17,102 nucleotides of DNA from Paratractidigestivibacter sp003150175 (GCF_964283195.1 NZ_CAXYLH010000024.1); one strand, 5' to 3'. Numbered from the stretch's first letter, positions 1 through 7,789 are shown. The notes: generated from the sequence alone by a model not told the origin. Program-made: numbers and translations.

Positions 1-14
1 GCGAGGCTCATGTC

Positions 15-35
15 GGCCGCGGGCTAGCCGCGGCC
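15..35. other. GC-rich hairpin at window edge
   Basis: GGCCGCGG (15-22) and CCGCGGCC (28-35) are perfect inverted arms around a 5-nt loop. No T-run follows on either strand. It may end a gene lying to the left of the window, but nothing here proves that. The rest of 1-273 outside array A shows no convincing gene. Confidence 0.35.
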
Positions 36-54
36 GGCGGCGGTTGCGAATTTA

Positions 55-175
55 CACACCGATTTGGACTTGACCGCTGTCGGTGGGGATTACGCCGAAA
101 TGAGGGACCGTCGGTACCGACGGTCCCGGATTCTGGTGCAGCTTTACCGACGTTCCCGTTTTCCGGTGCGGCGCG
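55..175. repeat. Array A: two inverted then two direct ~30-bp repeat units
   Basis: Units beginning ACCGAC start at 116 and 146 on the plus strand and at 115 and 84 on the minus strand, so two diverging pairs meet at 115/116 with a period of 30-31 bp. The units at 116 and 146 share ACCGACG-TCCCG followed by TTC-GGTGC-GC. Read on the minus strand in the frame with codons starting at 169, the pair gives APENGNVGKA and APESGTVGTD, a ten-residue periodicity. The array lies downstream of the minus-strand yhgE gene and is not in that gene's frame. The function is unknown. The pattern resembles arrays B and C in the middle of the window. Confidence 0.6.
104..127. repeat. Perfect 24-bp palindrome at the centre of array A
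   Basis: GGGACCGTCGGT is followed immediately by its exact reverse complement, with no spacer. It forms the junction of the inverted and direct repeat units. It could be a dyad binding site or a cruciform, or it could simply result from two inverted units abutting. With no loop and no T-run it is a poor intrinsic terminator. Confidence 0.75.
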
Positions 176-273
176 AGGGCGTGAAGGCGTGAGACGGCTA
201 CGCGAGGCCGCGAGGCGGCGGCGCACGGAGAGCCGACGGCTTACGGTTTGGCCGCCCCACGCGCCCCCCGGCG

Positions 274-2532
274 CTACATGAGCTTCGTCGACTCGATCTT
301 CTCCTCGATCCAGTCGTTCAGGCGGACGACCGGCTTGCGCAGCAGCAGGCCCAGAAGCAGCGCGGGCACGAGGTAGGCCGCGAGCATGGCGAGCTCCCCC
401 CAGAAGTCGCCGTTGTAGACGCCGAACATCGCGGCGCGCATGGCGTTCTCGGAGTGGACGAACGGCAGCCACGGGTACGCCGCCTGGAAGAAGCCCTGCG
501 GGAGCATTTGCACGGGGAACGTGCCGCCCGAGCCGGCGACCTGGATGACCATGAGGACGACCGCGATGGCCTTGCCCACGTCGCCGAAGCTCGCGGTGAG
601 CGCGTAGATGATGTTGACGAACACGAACGACGCCATCATGCCCGCGAGCACGAACAACACCGGATGCTCGCACTGGATGCCGAGGAAGAACAGGTCTCCG
701 AGCAGGATGAGCAGCGTCTGCGCAAAGCCGATGAGCACAAAGAAGACCATTCGCCCGAGGTAGGCGTGGCGCGGCTTGGCGCCCGTCTCGCGGACGGCCT
801 CCTCGCTCGGGTTGCACTTGACGAGCGCGGCGAGCACGACCCCGCCGATCCAGATAGCGAGCGTGGTGTAGAAGGGCGCCATCGCGCTGCCGTTGTTCTC
901 GATGGGGTAGATGGCGTCGCGGTCGATGCTCACGGGCTCGGCGATGAAGTCCGCGAGCGCGGTCGAGCCGCCAGAAAGGATCGCGCGGATCGTGCCCATG
1001 TCGCCCGTGGCGAGCGCGCCGTCGAGCGCGCTGGTCAGGTCGCCGAGCTTGGTCGCCGCCTCGTCGAGCGAGTCGGCGGCGGAGCTCACGCTCGTCTTCG
1101 TGTCGTCGAGGTCCTTGGATGCCGAGGCCGCGGTCCCGTTTACCGCATCGAGGGTCGACGAGATAGACGAGCCGATAGCGTCAGCGTCGCTCGCGGCGGA
1201 ATCGATCTTCGATGCGAGGTCGCCAAGGCTCTGCCTGAGGTCGCCCTCGAAGTCGCCCTGCACGGAGGTGATGCCGCTTTTCGCCTTGTCCACGAGGTCG
1301 TCGAGCTGCTGCTTCGAGTCGGCGGCGGCGCCGGAGGCGGTCCCCACGTCGCCTGCGGTCTTGCGCAGGCCCGCGCTGAGGTCGGCGAGCGAGGCGCGCA
1401 GCGACCTCACGCTCGAGTTCAGCCCGTCCACGGTCACGTAGGCGGAGTACACGTCGTCGCGGGAAACCCCGATCTGCCCGGTGAACCCGGGGTCGGCGCC
1501 GTTGTCCCAGCTCTCGTACCAGGTCTTTGTGAGGGTGTCGGTCTGCCCGAGCGCGTCCAGGAGCTTGTCGAGCTCCGCGACCTGGGTGTCCACGGTCCCC
1601 GCCGCGGACTCCAGTGCCGCCTGCGAGGCGCCGGCGTCGCCGCCCGCGTCGCTGAACGCGTCGTCGATCGATGCCTTGACCTTGTCCATGCTCGCCGAGC
1701 TGCTTGCGAGCGCCTTGTTCACGGAGTCGGTCGCCCCGTCGACCGCGGAGCTGAGCGAGCGCACGTCGCCCGCCGTTTCGCGCAGTCCGTCGCCGACCTC
1801 GGCGGTCGCCTTGACGGAGTCCGAGGCACCGCCCGTACCGTTGCCCAGAAGCGAGGACGCGGAGTCGAGGATCGAGGCGAAGCTGCGCGTGGTCGATGCG
1901 GTCTCCTGAAGGCCCTTCTGCGCGTCGGTCACGGCGGAATTGAGCTTACCCGTGAACTCGGCGAGCTGGTCGTCGTCGAGGTAGTTCGTGAGATCCTCGA
2001 GCACGCCCGCGCCCACGCTCGTCACGGACGAGGCGAAGGACTCGTCGATGTCCTGCTGGACGGCGGTCGAGGCTTTGTTCGTCACGATCTGCGCGATGGC
2101 GTTGGCCTTCTCGTTCTGGTAAAAGAGCACCTTCGGCTTGGTCGCGGAGCTGGAGAGCACGCTCATCATGTCCGTCGTGAAGTCCTCGGGGAACACGATC
2201 GCGGCGTAGTACTTGCCGCTCTGCACGCCCTCGATGGCCTCGTCCTCGCTCGTCATGGTGTACCCGATGGAGGTGGACTCGACGAGCGACGAGGTCATGC
2301 GTTCGCCCATGTTGAGCGACATCGGGATCAGCTCGCCGGTGTAGCCGGCGTCGGAGTTGACGACGGCGACCTTGAGGTTGCCGGTGTTGCCGTAGGGGTC
2401 CCAGCTGCCGGCGATGTTGAACCAGGCGTAGAAGCTCGGCACGACGACCATGCCGACGCAGACGACGAGGCTGATGACGTTGGCGAAGACGTGCTCGGCG
2501 TCCCTCTTTACGAATGCGAAGAAGCGCTGCAT
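274..2532 (-). CDS. YhgE/Pip domain membrane protein (second gene of pair)
   Basis: A 752-residue integral membrane protein of the YhgE/Pip family, which includes the phage infection protein Pip of lactococci and relatives with an ABC-2-like membrane domain. One membrane segment lies at about residues 18-42, before a conserved YAWFNIAGSWDPY stretch. A long Asp/Ser/Ala-rich, coiled-coil-like extracytoplasmic region follows (about 180-530). A cluster of hydrophobic segments starts near residue 550 (PFYTTLAIWIGG) and runs close to the C-terminus. The ATG at 2532 shares its A with the TGA of the upstream gene (TGATG), and GGGAGG precedes it by 9 nt, so translation is coupled. A GTG at 2535 is an alternative start. 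The substrate is unknown; export or envelope roles are proposed for the family. It is co-transcribed with the upstream paralogue and probably controlled by the divergent TetR. Confidence 0.9.
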   Translation of the reverse strand: MQRFFAFVKRDAEHVFANVISLVVCVGMVVVPSFYAWFNIAGSWDPYGNTGNLKVAVVNSDAGYTGELIPMSLNMGERMTSSLVESTSIGYTMTSEDEAIEGVQSGKYYAAIVFPEDFTTDMMSVLSSSATKPKVLFYQNEKANAIAQIVTNKASTAVQQDIDESFASSVTSVGAGVLEDLTNYLDDDQLAEFTGKLNSAVTDAQKGLQETASTTRSFASILDSASSLLGNGTGGASDSVKATAEVGDGLRETAGDVRSLSSAVDGATDSVNKALASSSASMDKVKASIDDAFSDAGGDAGASQAALESAAGTVDTQVAELDKLLDALGQTDTLTKTWYESWDNGADPGFTGQIGVSRDDVYSAYVTVDGLNSSVRSLRASLADLSAGLRKTAGDVGTASGAAADSKQQLDDLVDKAKSGITSVQGDFEGDLRQSLGDLASKIDSAASDADAIGSSISSTLDAVNGTAASASKDLDDTKTSVSSAADSLDEAATKLGDLTSALDGALATGDMGTIRAILSGGSTALADFIAEPVSIDRDAIYPIENNGSAMAPFYTTLAIWIGGVVLAALVKCNPSEEAVRETGAKPRHAYLGRMVFFVLIGFAQTLLILLGDLFFLGIQCEHPVLFVLAGMMASFVFVNIIYALTASFGDVGKAIAVVLMVIQVAGSGGTFPVQMLPQGFFQAAYPWLPFVHSENAMRAAMFGVYNGDFWGELAMLAAYLVPALLLGLLLRKPVVRLNDWIEEKIESTKLM

Positions 2533-5255
2533 CACTCATCGCCTCCCTTCTGGTTCCAGTGGCGCGCGGCGTGCTGGCCCATCGCGACGGTCTTCCCGGC
2601 ATCGGCGCCGGCAACGGCGTTGCCCGTGCCGTCCGCGTCCTCGGAGGCACGGACGTCCTTGTCCAACCGCATCTTGTCTATGGGCGCGAACGCGAGGAAC
2701 TCGTTGCGGAGCTCGTCGTCGAGCATCGCGTAGAGGCCGTCCTTGCCCATGTTCGAGAGGTCGGTTTTCTGCGCCACGCGCACGTGGAGGTACTCGACCA
2801 CGATGAGGAACGTGCAGATGACAACGAGCGAGATGATCCAGAGCATGAGCATGGTGAACTTGGCCTCGGTCACGAACATGAGGACCAGGAGCATGAGCGG
2901 AACGACGATCAGCGCGAGGAAGCCGCGGCGTACGAGCACGGGGTAGACGAGCTCGAAGCCGGCCGCGCGGGCGAGGAAGGTCTCGCGGTAGGTGTCGGAG
3001 TCCATGATCGCCTTGACGATGGTGGCCAGGCGGAAGTGCCCCTTCATGCCGGTGCGCTCGGTGATCATCATGTCGGTCTCGCCGAGCTTGCGATCAAAGA
3101 GGCTGTTGATGTTGAGCAGATGCTTGCGAGCCGTCACGCCGATGAGCAGCGCGGGGATCAGGTAGACGAGGAGCACCAGCAGGTTCTGGGCGTAGTAGTT
3201 GCCGTAGAACCCCGCGATGGCCTCGCGCATCGCGTTGATGCCGTAGGTGAAGGGCAGCCACGGGTTCAGCGCCTGGAAGAAGCCCGGCTGCATCTGGATG
3301 GGGTAGAGGCCCGAGGCGCCGGGGATCTGGAGCACGACGAGGAGCACCCCGAGCGCCTTGCCGATGTGCTTGAAGGCGACGGAGAGCGCGTAGATGAGGA
3401 AGACGTACACGAAGCTCTCGACCATGCCGGCAAAGACGAACGCCGCCGGGCTCGTGCACTGGATGCCCAGGCAGATGTCTCCGACGCAGCAGATGATCGC
3501 CTGGACCTGGCCGATGAGGTTGAGCAGCAGCCAGCGGCCAAAGAAGCCCTCCCAGGCCTTGAAGTCGCCGATCCCCTCGCGGTCGACCTCGAGCTTATAG
3601 ATGGCCACGAGGACGAAGCCGCCGACCCACAGCGCGAGGTTCGTGTAGAAGGGCGTGACGCCGCTGCCGTAGTTGTCCACCGGGTAGACGGGCATGTCCT
3701 CGAGCTCGGCGGGGGAGCCGAGGAACTCGCCGACGCTCTGGGCGTCGAGGCCGAGGACGTCCTTGATGCCGGCGAAGTTCTCGGCGGACTCGACCGCCGA
3801 GACGTCCTCGCCGATGCCGTCGAGCTTGCCCGCGGCGTCGCGAACGGAGCCTGAGGTGGAGTCGAGGGTCGTCGAGCACTGAGCGAGGATGCCGTCGAGC
3901 TCGGACAGGGCGCTGTCCGCCTGCGAGAGCATGGCGGGAAGCGAGGACGCGGTGCCCACGAGCTTGCCGCCGGTGTTCGAGAAACCGTCGAGCGCCTCGT
4001 TGAGCTGCGGCATCGTCGTGGACGAGAGGTCCTTCTGGAGGCCCGCGAGGCCGGAGGTGGCCTGGCTGATCGCCGCGCTCACCGAGTCGGAGAGGCCCTG
4101 GACGTTGCCAGTCGTCTGCTTGAGGCCGTCGGAGACCTGCTGCAGCTGGTCGAGCGCGGCCTGCTGCGACGCGGAGAGCTCGGCGGTGACGTCGAGGCTC
4201 GCGTCGATGCTGGAGGTCACCTGCGCGGCGTAGTCGTTGCCGCCGACGCTCACCGTCCAGTCGCGCACCCGCTGAAGCCCGCCCTGCACGTTCGTGGTCG
4301 CGCCGTCGAGGGCGCGCACCTGCGCAATCGCGGCGTCGAGGCGGCCGGTCGCCCAGCCCACGTCGCCTGCGATGAGGCCGATGTTGTAGTTGGCGGTCGA
4401 GCTCACCGAGTCGATCGTCGAGGCGCCGGTCGAAAGCGCGCTGCCCAGCTGCGCGGCGAGCCCCGTCGCCTTGGTGCGCGTGCCGGCGAGGGTGTCGAGC
4501 GTGTCCGCGAGCCCGTCGCCGAGACCTCCCGCGCGCTCGCCGACCTCGGAGAGCGTCTGCCTCGCCGAGGCGACGGTGTCGCGGGCAGAGCCGATCGTGC
4601 CTTGGGCGGCGTCGATGCCGTCCGCGAGCTCGATCAGCTGGCCGGAGGCGCCCGCGAGGTCGCCCGCCGCGGTGTCGCGCGCCCCGTCGAGCTCGCTCGC
4701 CGCCGTGCCCGTCGCGCCCTGGAGCTTCTCGGCCACGGTCTTTCCCACCACCTCGACGAACTGGTTGGAGATCTGGTCGTCGATTGTCGTGGAGCCGGTG
4801 TCGGTGACCTTGGGCGCGACGGCGTTGGCCTTCTCGTTGACGTAGTAGGCGATGTGGGCCTTGTCGGTGTTGCCGTCGAGCACGTCGGCGAGGTCCTGGG
4901 TGAAGTCGGAGGGGACGACGAACGCGGCGTAGTACTTGCCGGCCTTGACGCCCTCGACCGCCTCGTTCTCGTCGTCGATGAAGGTCCAGCCGAGCTGGGT
5001 GTTCTCCGCGAGCTGGTCGTGAATCATGTCGCCGGCGTTGATGAAGCCGAGGTCTTTGATGTCGGCGCCCTTGTCCTCGATGGTCACGGCGATGGGCACC
5101 GTGGAGGTGTTCTCGTAGGGGTCCCAGTTGGCCAGGATGTTGAACCACGCGTAGAGCGAGGGGATGATGGCCACGCCGATCGTGACCGCGACGGCGACGG
5201 GGTTTCTCAGCAGCCGCATGAGGTCGCGGCTGAATATCTGCCATGCCTTGCGCAC
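2532..5255 (-). CDS. YhgE/Pip domain membrane protein with C-terminal two-helix extension
   Basis: A 907-residue paralogue of the following gene. The N-terminal membrane segment (about residues 16-40) is followed by YAWFNILANWDPYENT. Next come GKYYAAFVVPSDFTQ and VNEKANAVAPKVT, matching the second protein's GKYYAAIVFPEDFTT and QNEKANAIAQIVT. A long Ser/Ala/Asp/Gln-rich region (about 180-530) leads to a multi-pass block from about residue 538 (PFYTNLALWVGG). Unlike its partner it continues past this block, with two further strongly hydrophobic segments (about 778-825) and a charged cytoplasmic-looking tail of about 80 residues. The start is a GTG at 5255, with AAAGAGG 5 nt upstream. It is first in a two-gene operon. 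The substrate is not known. The pairing of two YhgE proteins suggests a heteromeric membrane complex, which is inference. Confidence 0.9.
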   Translation of the reverse strand: MRKAWQIFSRDLMRLLRNPVAVAVTIGVAIIPSLYAWFNILANWDPYENTSTVPIAVTIEDKGADIKDLGFINAGDMIHDQLAENTQLGWTFIDDENEAVEGVKAGKYYAAFVVPSDFTQDLADVLDGNTDKAHIAYYVNEKANAVAPKVTDTGSTTIDDQISNQFVEVVGKTVAEKLQGATGTAASELDGARDTAAGDLAGASGQLIELADGIDAAQGTIGSARDTVASARQTLSEVGERAGGLGDGLADTLDTLAGTRTKATGLAAQLGSALSTGASTIDSVSSTANYNIGLIAGDVGWATGRLDAAIAQVRALDGATTNVQGGLQRVRDWTVSVGGNDYAAQVTSSIDASLDVTAELSASQQAALDQLQQVSDGLKQTTGNVQGLSDSVSAAISQATSGLAGLQKDLSSTTMPQLNEALDGFSNTGGKLVGTASSLPAMLSQADSALSELDGILAQCSTTLDSTSGSVRDAAGKLDGIGEDVSAVESAENFAGIKDVLGLDAQSVGEFLGSPAELEDMPVYPVDNYGSGVTPFYTNLALWVGGFVLVAIYKLEVDREGIGDFKAWEGFFGRWLLLNLIGQVQAIICCVGDICLGIQCTSPAAFVFAGMVESFVYVFLIYALSVAFKHIGKALGVLLVVLQIPGASGLYPIQMQPGFFQALNPWLPFTYGINAMREAIAGFYGNYYAQNLLVLLVYLIPALLIGVTARKHLLNINSLFDRKLGETDMMITERTGMKGHFRLATIVKAIMDSDTYRETFLARAAGFELVYPVLVRRGFLALIVVPLMLLVLMFVTEAKFTMLMLWIISLVVICTFLIVVEYLHVRVAQKTDLSNMGKDGLYAMLDDELRNEFLAFAPIDKMRLDKDVRASEDADGTGNAVAGADAGKTVAMGQHAARHWNQKGGDE

Positions 5256-5308
5256 AGGTGCCTCTTTCGAAAAAATCGGGGACGGGTGTAAATCTCGCGG
5301 TTCCGCTC

Positions 5309-5320
5309 GCGCACGTGCGC
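5309..5320. promoter_or_regulatory. 12-bp perfect palindrome in yhgE leader
   Basis: GCGCACGTGCGC is a perfect dyad in the 5' leader of the yhgE operon, roughly flanked by GTTC (5300-5303) and GAAC (5324-5327). It may be a second operator or an mRNA hairpin. CG-rich dyads arise easily at this GC content, so the call is tentative. Confidence 0.3.
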
Positions 5321-5389
5321 CGCGAACAGCGTTTTGCAGGAAACAATGTAGCCAATCGACGGGACAACAATACCGACAGCGTTCAATTT

Positions 5390-5408
5390 TTTTGAAAATC
5401 GCTCAAAA
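5390..5408. promoter_or_regulatory. Candidate TetR operator in the divergent spacer
   Basis: TTTTGA (5390-5395) and TCAAAA (5403-5408) form an inverted repeat with a 7-bp centre in an AT-rich stretch between the yhgE operon and the divergent TetR gene. The right arm ends on the minus-strand -10 box (5413-5408), so bound repressor would block the yhgE promoter. TetR regulators commonly bind short dyads of this size next to their own gene. No binding data are available, and AT-rich dyads can be fortuitous. Confidence 0.45.
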
Positions 5409-5413
5409 TTATA
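5408..5413 (-). promoter_or_regulatory. -10 box (TATAAT) for the yhgE operon
   Basis: A perfect TATAAT is read on the minus strand at 5413-5408. No convincing -35 is visible 16-18 bp upstream. The predicted start near 5401 would give a leader of about 145 nt to the GTG at 5255. Confidence 0.45.
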
Positions 5414-5432
5414 AAGAAACGCTTTCGGCTGA

Positions 5433-5441
5433 TGCTAGAAT
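5433..5441 (+). promoter_or_regulatory. Extended -10 promoter for the TetR gene
   Basis: TGCTAGAAT fits an extended -10 (TGn plus TAGAAT), 28 nt before the TetR start codon. The -35 is weak. The expected start is near 5448, giving a short leader of about 20 nt that contains the AGGGGAG ribosome site. Confidence 0.45.
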
Positions 5442-5469
5442 CGCCCAGTACAGAGGGGAGCGTTTGTTT

Positions 5470-6339
5470 ATGGGAATCCTGTCCGGCCGCGACGTCGCGG
5501 CCGATATCGAGAAGGATGTGCGCAAGGTGCGTGCGGCCCGCGACGGGGCGGTGGGCGCCGCCCAGGACCGTTTGCGCGCCGAGACCAAGACGCGCAAGTC
5601 CGCCGCCACGCGCGAGAAGATCATGTCCGCGGCGACCGAGCTCATGGCCGAGCACAACGGCACCGACTTCCAGATGAGCGAGGTCAGCGCCCGCTGCCAA
5701 ATGTCCAAGGGCTCCCTCTACTACTACTTTGCGGACAAGGACGCGCTCGTGGAGGCGATCTTCGACTGCGAGGTCGACGAGCTCGTGGCGAGCATCGAGT
5801 CCGTCGTGGCAAACGCCCCGTCCTCGCTCGCCTCCATCCGCGGACTTGCCGACGTGCTCGCCGCGAGCATGCTGCCCAAGAGCCCCCTCGCGCTCGCCGT
5901 CACGCGCGAGCTCCTGGGGGCAAAGAAGGCCGTCCTGCCGACGGTCGAGTCGCGCCTCGCGAAGATCATCGGGATCTTCGAGGCGCAGGTGGACCGGGCA
6001 AAGGCCGAGGGGCTCGCGCGCGCGGACATCGACTCGCGACTGTGCGCCATCGCCGTGGCAGGCGCCTTCACCTTCGCGATCTTCGAGCGCCCCGGCGAGG
6101 GCGACGGGGCGGGCGCCGGCGAGAAGGACGCGCCCGCTTCCGACAAGAGCTTCTCCGACCAGCTCGTCGACCTCCTCATCTGCGGCATGGGAACGCCCGG
6201 CGCCATCGAGGACTTCGCGGCGGAGAAGGACCTGCGCGCGGACGGCGCGACCGCGGCGGCGGAGCCCCCGTCGCCTGCGGGGCCACCCGCGCCCGAGGAG
6301 CCGACCGTTCCCGCGGGGTCGCCCGCGCCCGCGGAATGA
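5470..6339 (+). CDS. TetR/AcrR-family transcriptional regulator
   Basis: A 289-residue regulator. A charged N-terminal extension of about 45 residues precedes the TetR helix-turn-helix (about 47-95): TREKIMSAATELMAE, then SEVSARCQMSKGSLYYYFADKDALVEAIF, the recognition region typical of the family. The rest is a helical ligand/dimerisation domain, ending in a Pro/Ala/Glu-rich tail of about 30 residues that looks disordered. The ATG at 5470 is chosen because AGGGGAG lies 9 nt upstream and the frame further upstream runs across the promoter and into the yhgE gene. It is divergent from the two YhgE/Pip genes, so it probably controls them and itself. The ligand is unknown. Confidence 0.92.
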   Translation: MGILSGRDVAADIEKDVRKVRAARDGAVGAAQDRLRAETKTRKSAATREKIMSAATELMAEHNGTDFQMSEVSARCQMSKGSLYYYFADKDALVEAIFDCEVDELVASIESVVANAPSSLASIRGLADVLAASMLPKSPLALAVTRELLGAKKAVLPTVESRLAKIIGIFEAQVDRAKAEGLARADIDSRLCAIAVAGAFTFAIFERPGEGDGAGAGEKDAPASDKSFSDQLVDLLICGMGTPGAIEDFAAEKDLRADGATAAAEPPSPAGPPAPEEPTVPAGSPAPAE

Positions 6340-6366
6340 CGCCCGCCGTCCTCGGGTATTAAACAT

Positions 6367-6412
6367 GGTTACGGCGCCGGGTGCCTGACCTGCCCGGCGA
6401 AACACAGTGACT
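6367..6412 (+). promoter_or_regulatory. Structured metK leader (two-stem hairpin)
   Basis: In the 95-nt gap before metK, CGCCGGG (6375-6381) pairs with CCCGGCG (6393-6399) around an 11-nt loop. Outside it, GGTTAC (6367-6372) can pair with GTGACT (6407-6412) with G-U wobbles, leaving an asymmetric internal loop (GG opposite AAACACA). A -10-like TATTAA lies at 6357-6362. The metK ribosome site AAGGAAG follows at 6421-6427. SAM-binding riboswitches precede metK in several bacterial groups, but this sequence does not match a class I recognise. It could instead be a weak terminator for the TetR gene. Confidence 0.35.
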
Positions 6413-6434
6413 GCAGCAGAAAGGAAGCACACGC

Positions 6435-7697
6435 ATGTCACAGAAGAACTACTACTTCACCTCCGAGAGCGTTACCGAAGGGCACCCCGACAAGATCTGC
6501 GACCAGGTGAGCGACGCGATCCTGGACGCCATTCTCGCCAAGGAGTCTGAGCTCGAGGCCTCGGGCTACGTCGCCCCCGACGGCGTCCCCGCCAAGCTCG
6601 ACAACGTCCGCTGCGCGGTCGAGACCTTCGTCACCACCGGCACCGTGATCGTCGCCGGCGAGGTCCGCACCGAGGCCTACGTCGATGTCCAGAAGGTCGC
6701 GCGCGAGACCATCCGCCGTATCGGCTACGACCGCGCGAAGTTCGGCTTCGACTGCGACACCTGCGGCGTCCTCAACCTCATCCACGAGCAGAGCGCCGAC
6801 ATCGCCGCCGGCGTCGACGAGTCCTACGACGCCCAGGCCGGGCGCACGACCGACCCCATCGACGAGGTGGGCGCCGGCGACCAGGGCATGATGTTCGGCT
6901 ACGCCTGCGACGAGACCCCCGTCCTCATGCCGATGCCGCACTACCTCGCGAGCCGCATGGCCGAGCGCTTGGCCGCTGTGCGCAAGAACGGCGCCGTGCC
7001 CTACCTGCGCCCCGACGGCAAGACCCAGGTCACCGTCCGCTACGAGGACGATAAGCCCGTCGAGGTCACCGCGGTCGTCGTCTCGACCCAGCACTCCGAC
7101 GAGGTCGAGGACATGGGCCTCATCAAGGCGGACATGGTCGACCACGTGATCGCCCCCGTGCTCAACGAGGTCGGCATCAAGTGGGACAACGCCGACATCT
7201 ACGTGAACCCGACCGGCCGCTTCGTCGTGGGCGGCCCCATGGGCGACACCGGCCTCACCGGCCGCAAGATCATCGTCGACACCTACGGCGGCATGGGCCG
7301 CCACGGCGGCGGCGCGTTCTCCGGCAAGGACTGCACGAAGGTCGACCGCTCGGCGGCCTACGCCGCGCGCTGGGTGGCCAAGAACATCGTCGCCGCGGGC
7401 CTCGCGCGCAAGTGCGAGATCGAGCTCGCCTACGCGATCGGCGTTTCTCACCCGCTGTCCGTGATGGTAGACGCCTTCGGCACCGGCTTGGTCGACGACT
7501 CCGTGATCGAGGCCGCCGTCGAGCGCGTGTTCGACCTGCGCCCGGGCGCGATCATCCGCGACCTCGACCTGCGCCGCCCGATTTACGAGAAGACCGCGGC
7601 GTACGGCCACTTCGGGCGCGAGCTCCCCGAGTTCACCTGGGAGCGCCGCGACCGTGTCGACGAGCTTCGCGCCGCCGTGGCGGAGCTCGGCGCATAG
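6435..7697 (+). CDS. metK: S-adenosylmethionine synthetase
   Basis: A 420-residue cytoplasmic enzyme that makes S-adenosylmethionine from methionine and ATP, releasing phosphate and pyrophosphate. Landmarks are GHPDKICDQVSDAILD at about 16-31 (N-terminal ATP-site signature), GAGDQGMMFGYA at 146-157, and the glycine-rich GGGAFSGKDCTKVDRSAAY at about 291-309. The length is slightly above the usual 380-400, because of an insertion near residues 40-54. One signature position is unusual: KDCTKVD carries Cys where KDPTKVD is usual. The ATG at 6435 has AAGGAAG 7 nt upstream. It appears monocistronic, with a structured leader before it and a strong hairpin after it. Its product feeds methyltransferases such as RsmB. 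Confidence 0.97.
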   Translation: MSQKNYYFTSESVTEGHPDKICDQVSDAILDAILAKESELEASGYVAPDGVPAKLDNVRCAVETFVTTGTVIVAGEVRTEAYVDVQKVARETIRRIGYDRAKFGFDCDTCGVLNLIHEQSADIAAGVDESYDAQAGRTTDPIDEVGAGDQGMMFGYACDETPVLMPMPHYLASRMAERLAAVRKNGAVPYLRPDGKTQVTVRYEDDKPVEVTAVVVSTQHSDEVEDMGLIKADMVDHVIAPVLNEVGIKWDNADIYVNPTGRFVVGGPMGDTGLTGRKIIVDTYGGMGRHGGGAFSGKDCTKVDRSAAYAARWVAKNIVAAGLARKCEIELAYAIGVSHPLSVMVDAFGTGLVDDSVIEAAVERVFDLRPGAIIRDLDLRRPIYEKTAAYGHFGRELPEFTWERRDRVDELRAAVAELGA

Positions 7698-7716
7698 GCG
7701 AGAAGCTCGGCGCATA
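7684..7716 (+). repeat. 20-bp-period tandem duplication spanning the metK stop
   Basis: AGCTCGGCGCATA occurs at 7684-7696 and again at 7704-7716, exactly 20 bp apart. The first copy runs into the metK TAG stop (7695-7697). The second copy runs into TAA. This looks like a recent slippage duplication that left a spare stop-like copy downstream. Confidence 0.65.
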
Positions 7717-7736
7717 ATCTATCGCGACCCGTTCCG

Positions 7737-7768
7737 GGGCCCGGCCGCAACGCCGGGCCCTATTGTCT
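7737..7768 (+). terminator. Intrinsic terminator-like hairpin after metK
   Basis: GGGCCCGGC (7737-7745) and GCCGGGCCC (7752-7760) form a perfect 9-bp stem with a 6-nt loop, followed by TATTGTCT. The T-tract is short, but the very stable stem and its position 40 nt after metK support a terminator. The hairpin ends about 30 nt before the next start codon. Confidence 0.65.
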
Positions 7769-7789
7769 CCTGGAAAGGACCCCCCACCC

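Noticed and set aside
1..27. C-terminal end of a plus-strand gene ending in TAG at 25-27
   Set aside because: Only nine codons are visible, other frames are equally open, and there is no way to recognise a protein.
8..817. Minus-strand open frame covering array A and the end of yhgE
   Set aside because: It overlaps the well-supported membrane protein in another frame. Its ten-residue repeats come from array A, and no start context supports it.
454..3854. Long plus-strand open frames opposite the YhgE/Pip genes
   Set aside because: Their His/Arg/Glu/Val-rich composition mirrors the GC-biased codons of the real genes, and no motif or ribosome site supports them.
5164..5469. Upstream extension of the TetR frame by 102 codons
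   Set aside because: It would cover the promoter and part of the opposite-strand yhgE gene, while a good ribosome site precedes the ATG at 5470.
6340..6434. A known SAM riboswitch class upstream of metK
   Set aside because: The leader is short and I could not match the conserved core of SAM-I, SAM-III, SAM-IV or SAM-VI, so only an unclassified structure is reported.
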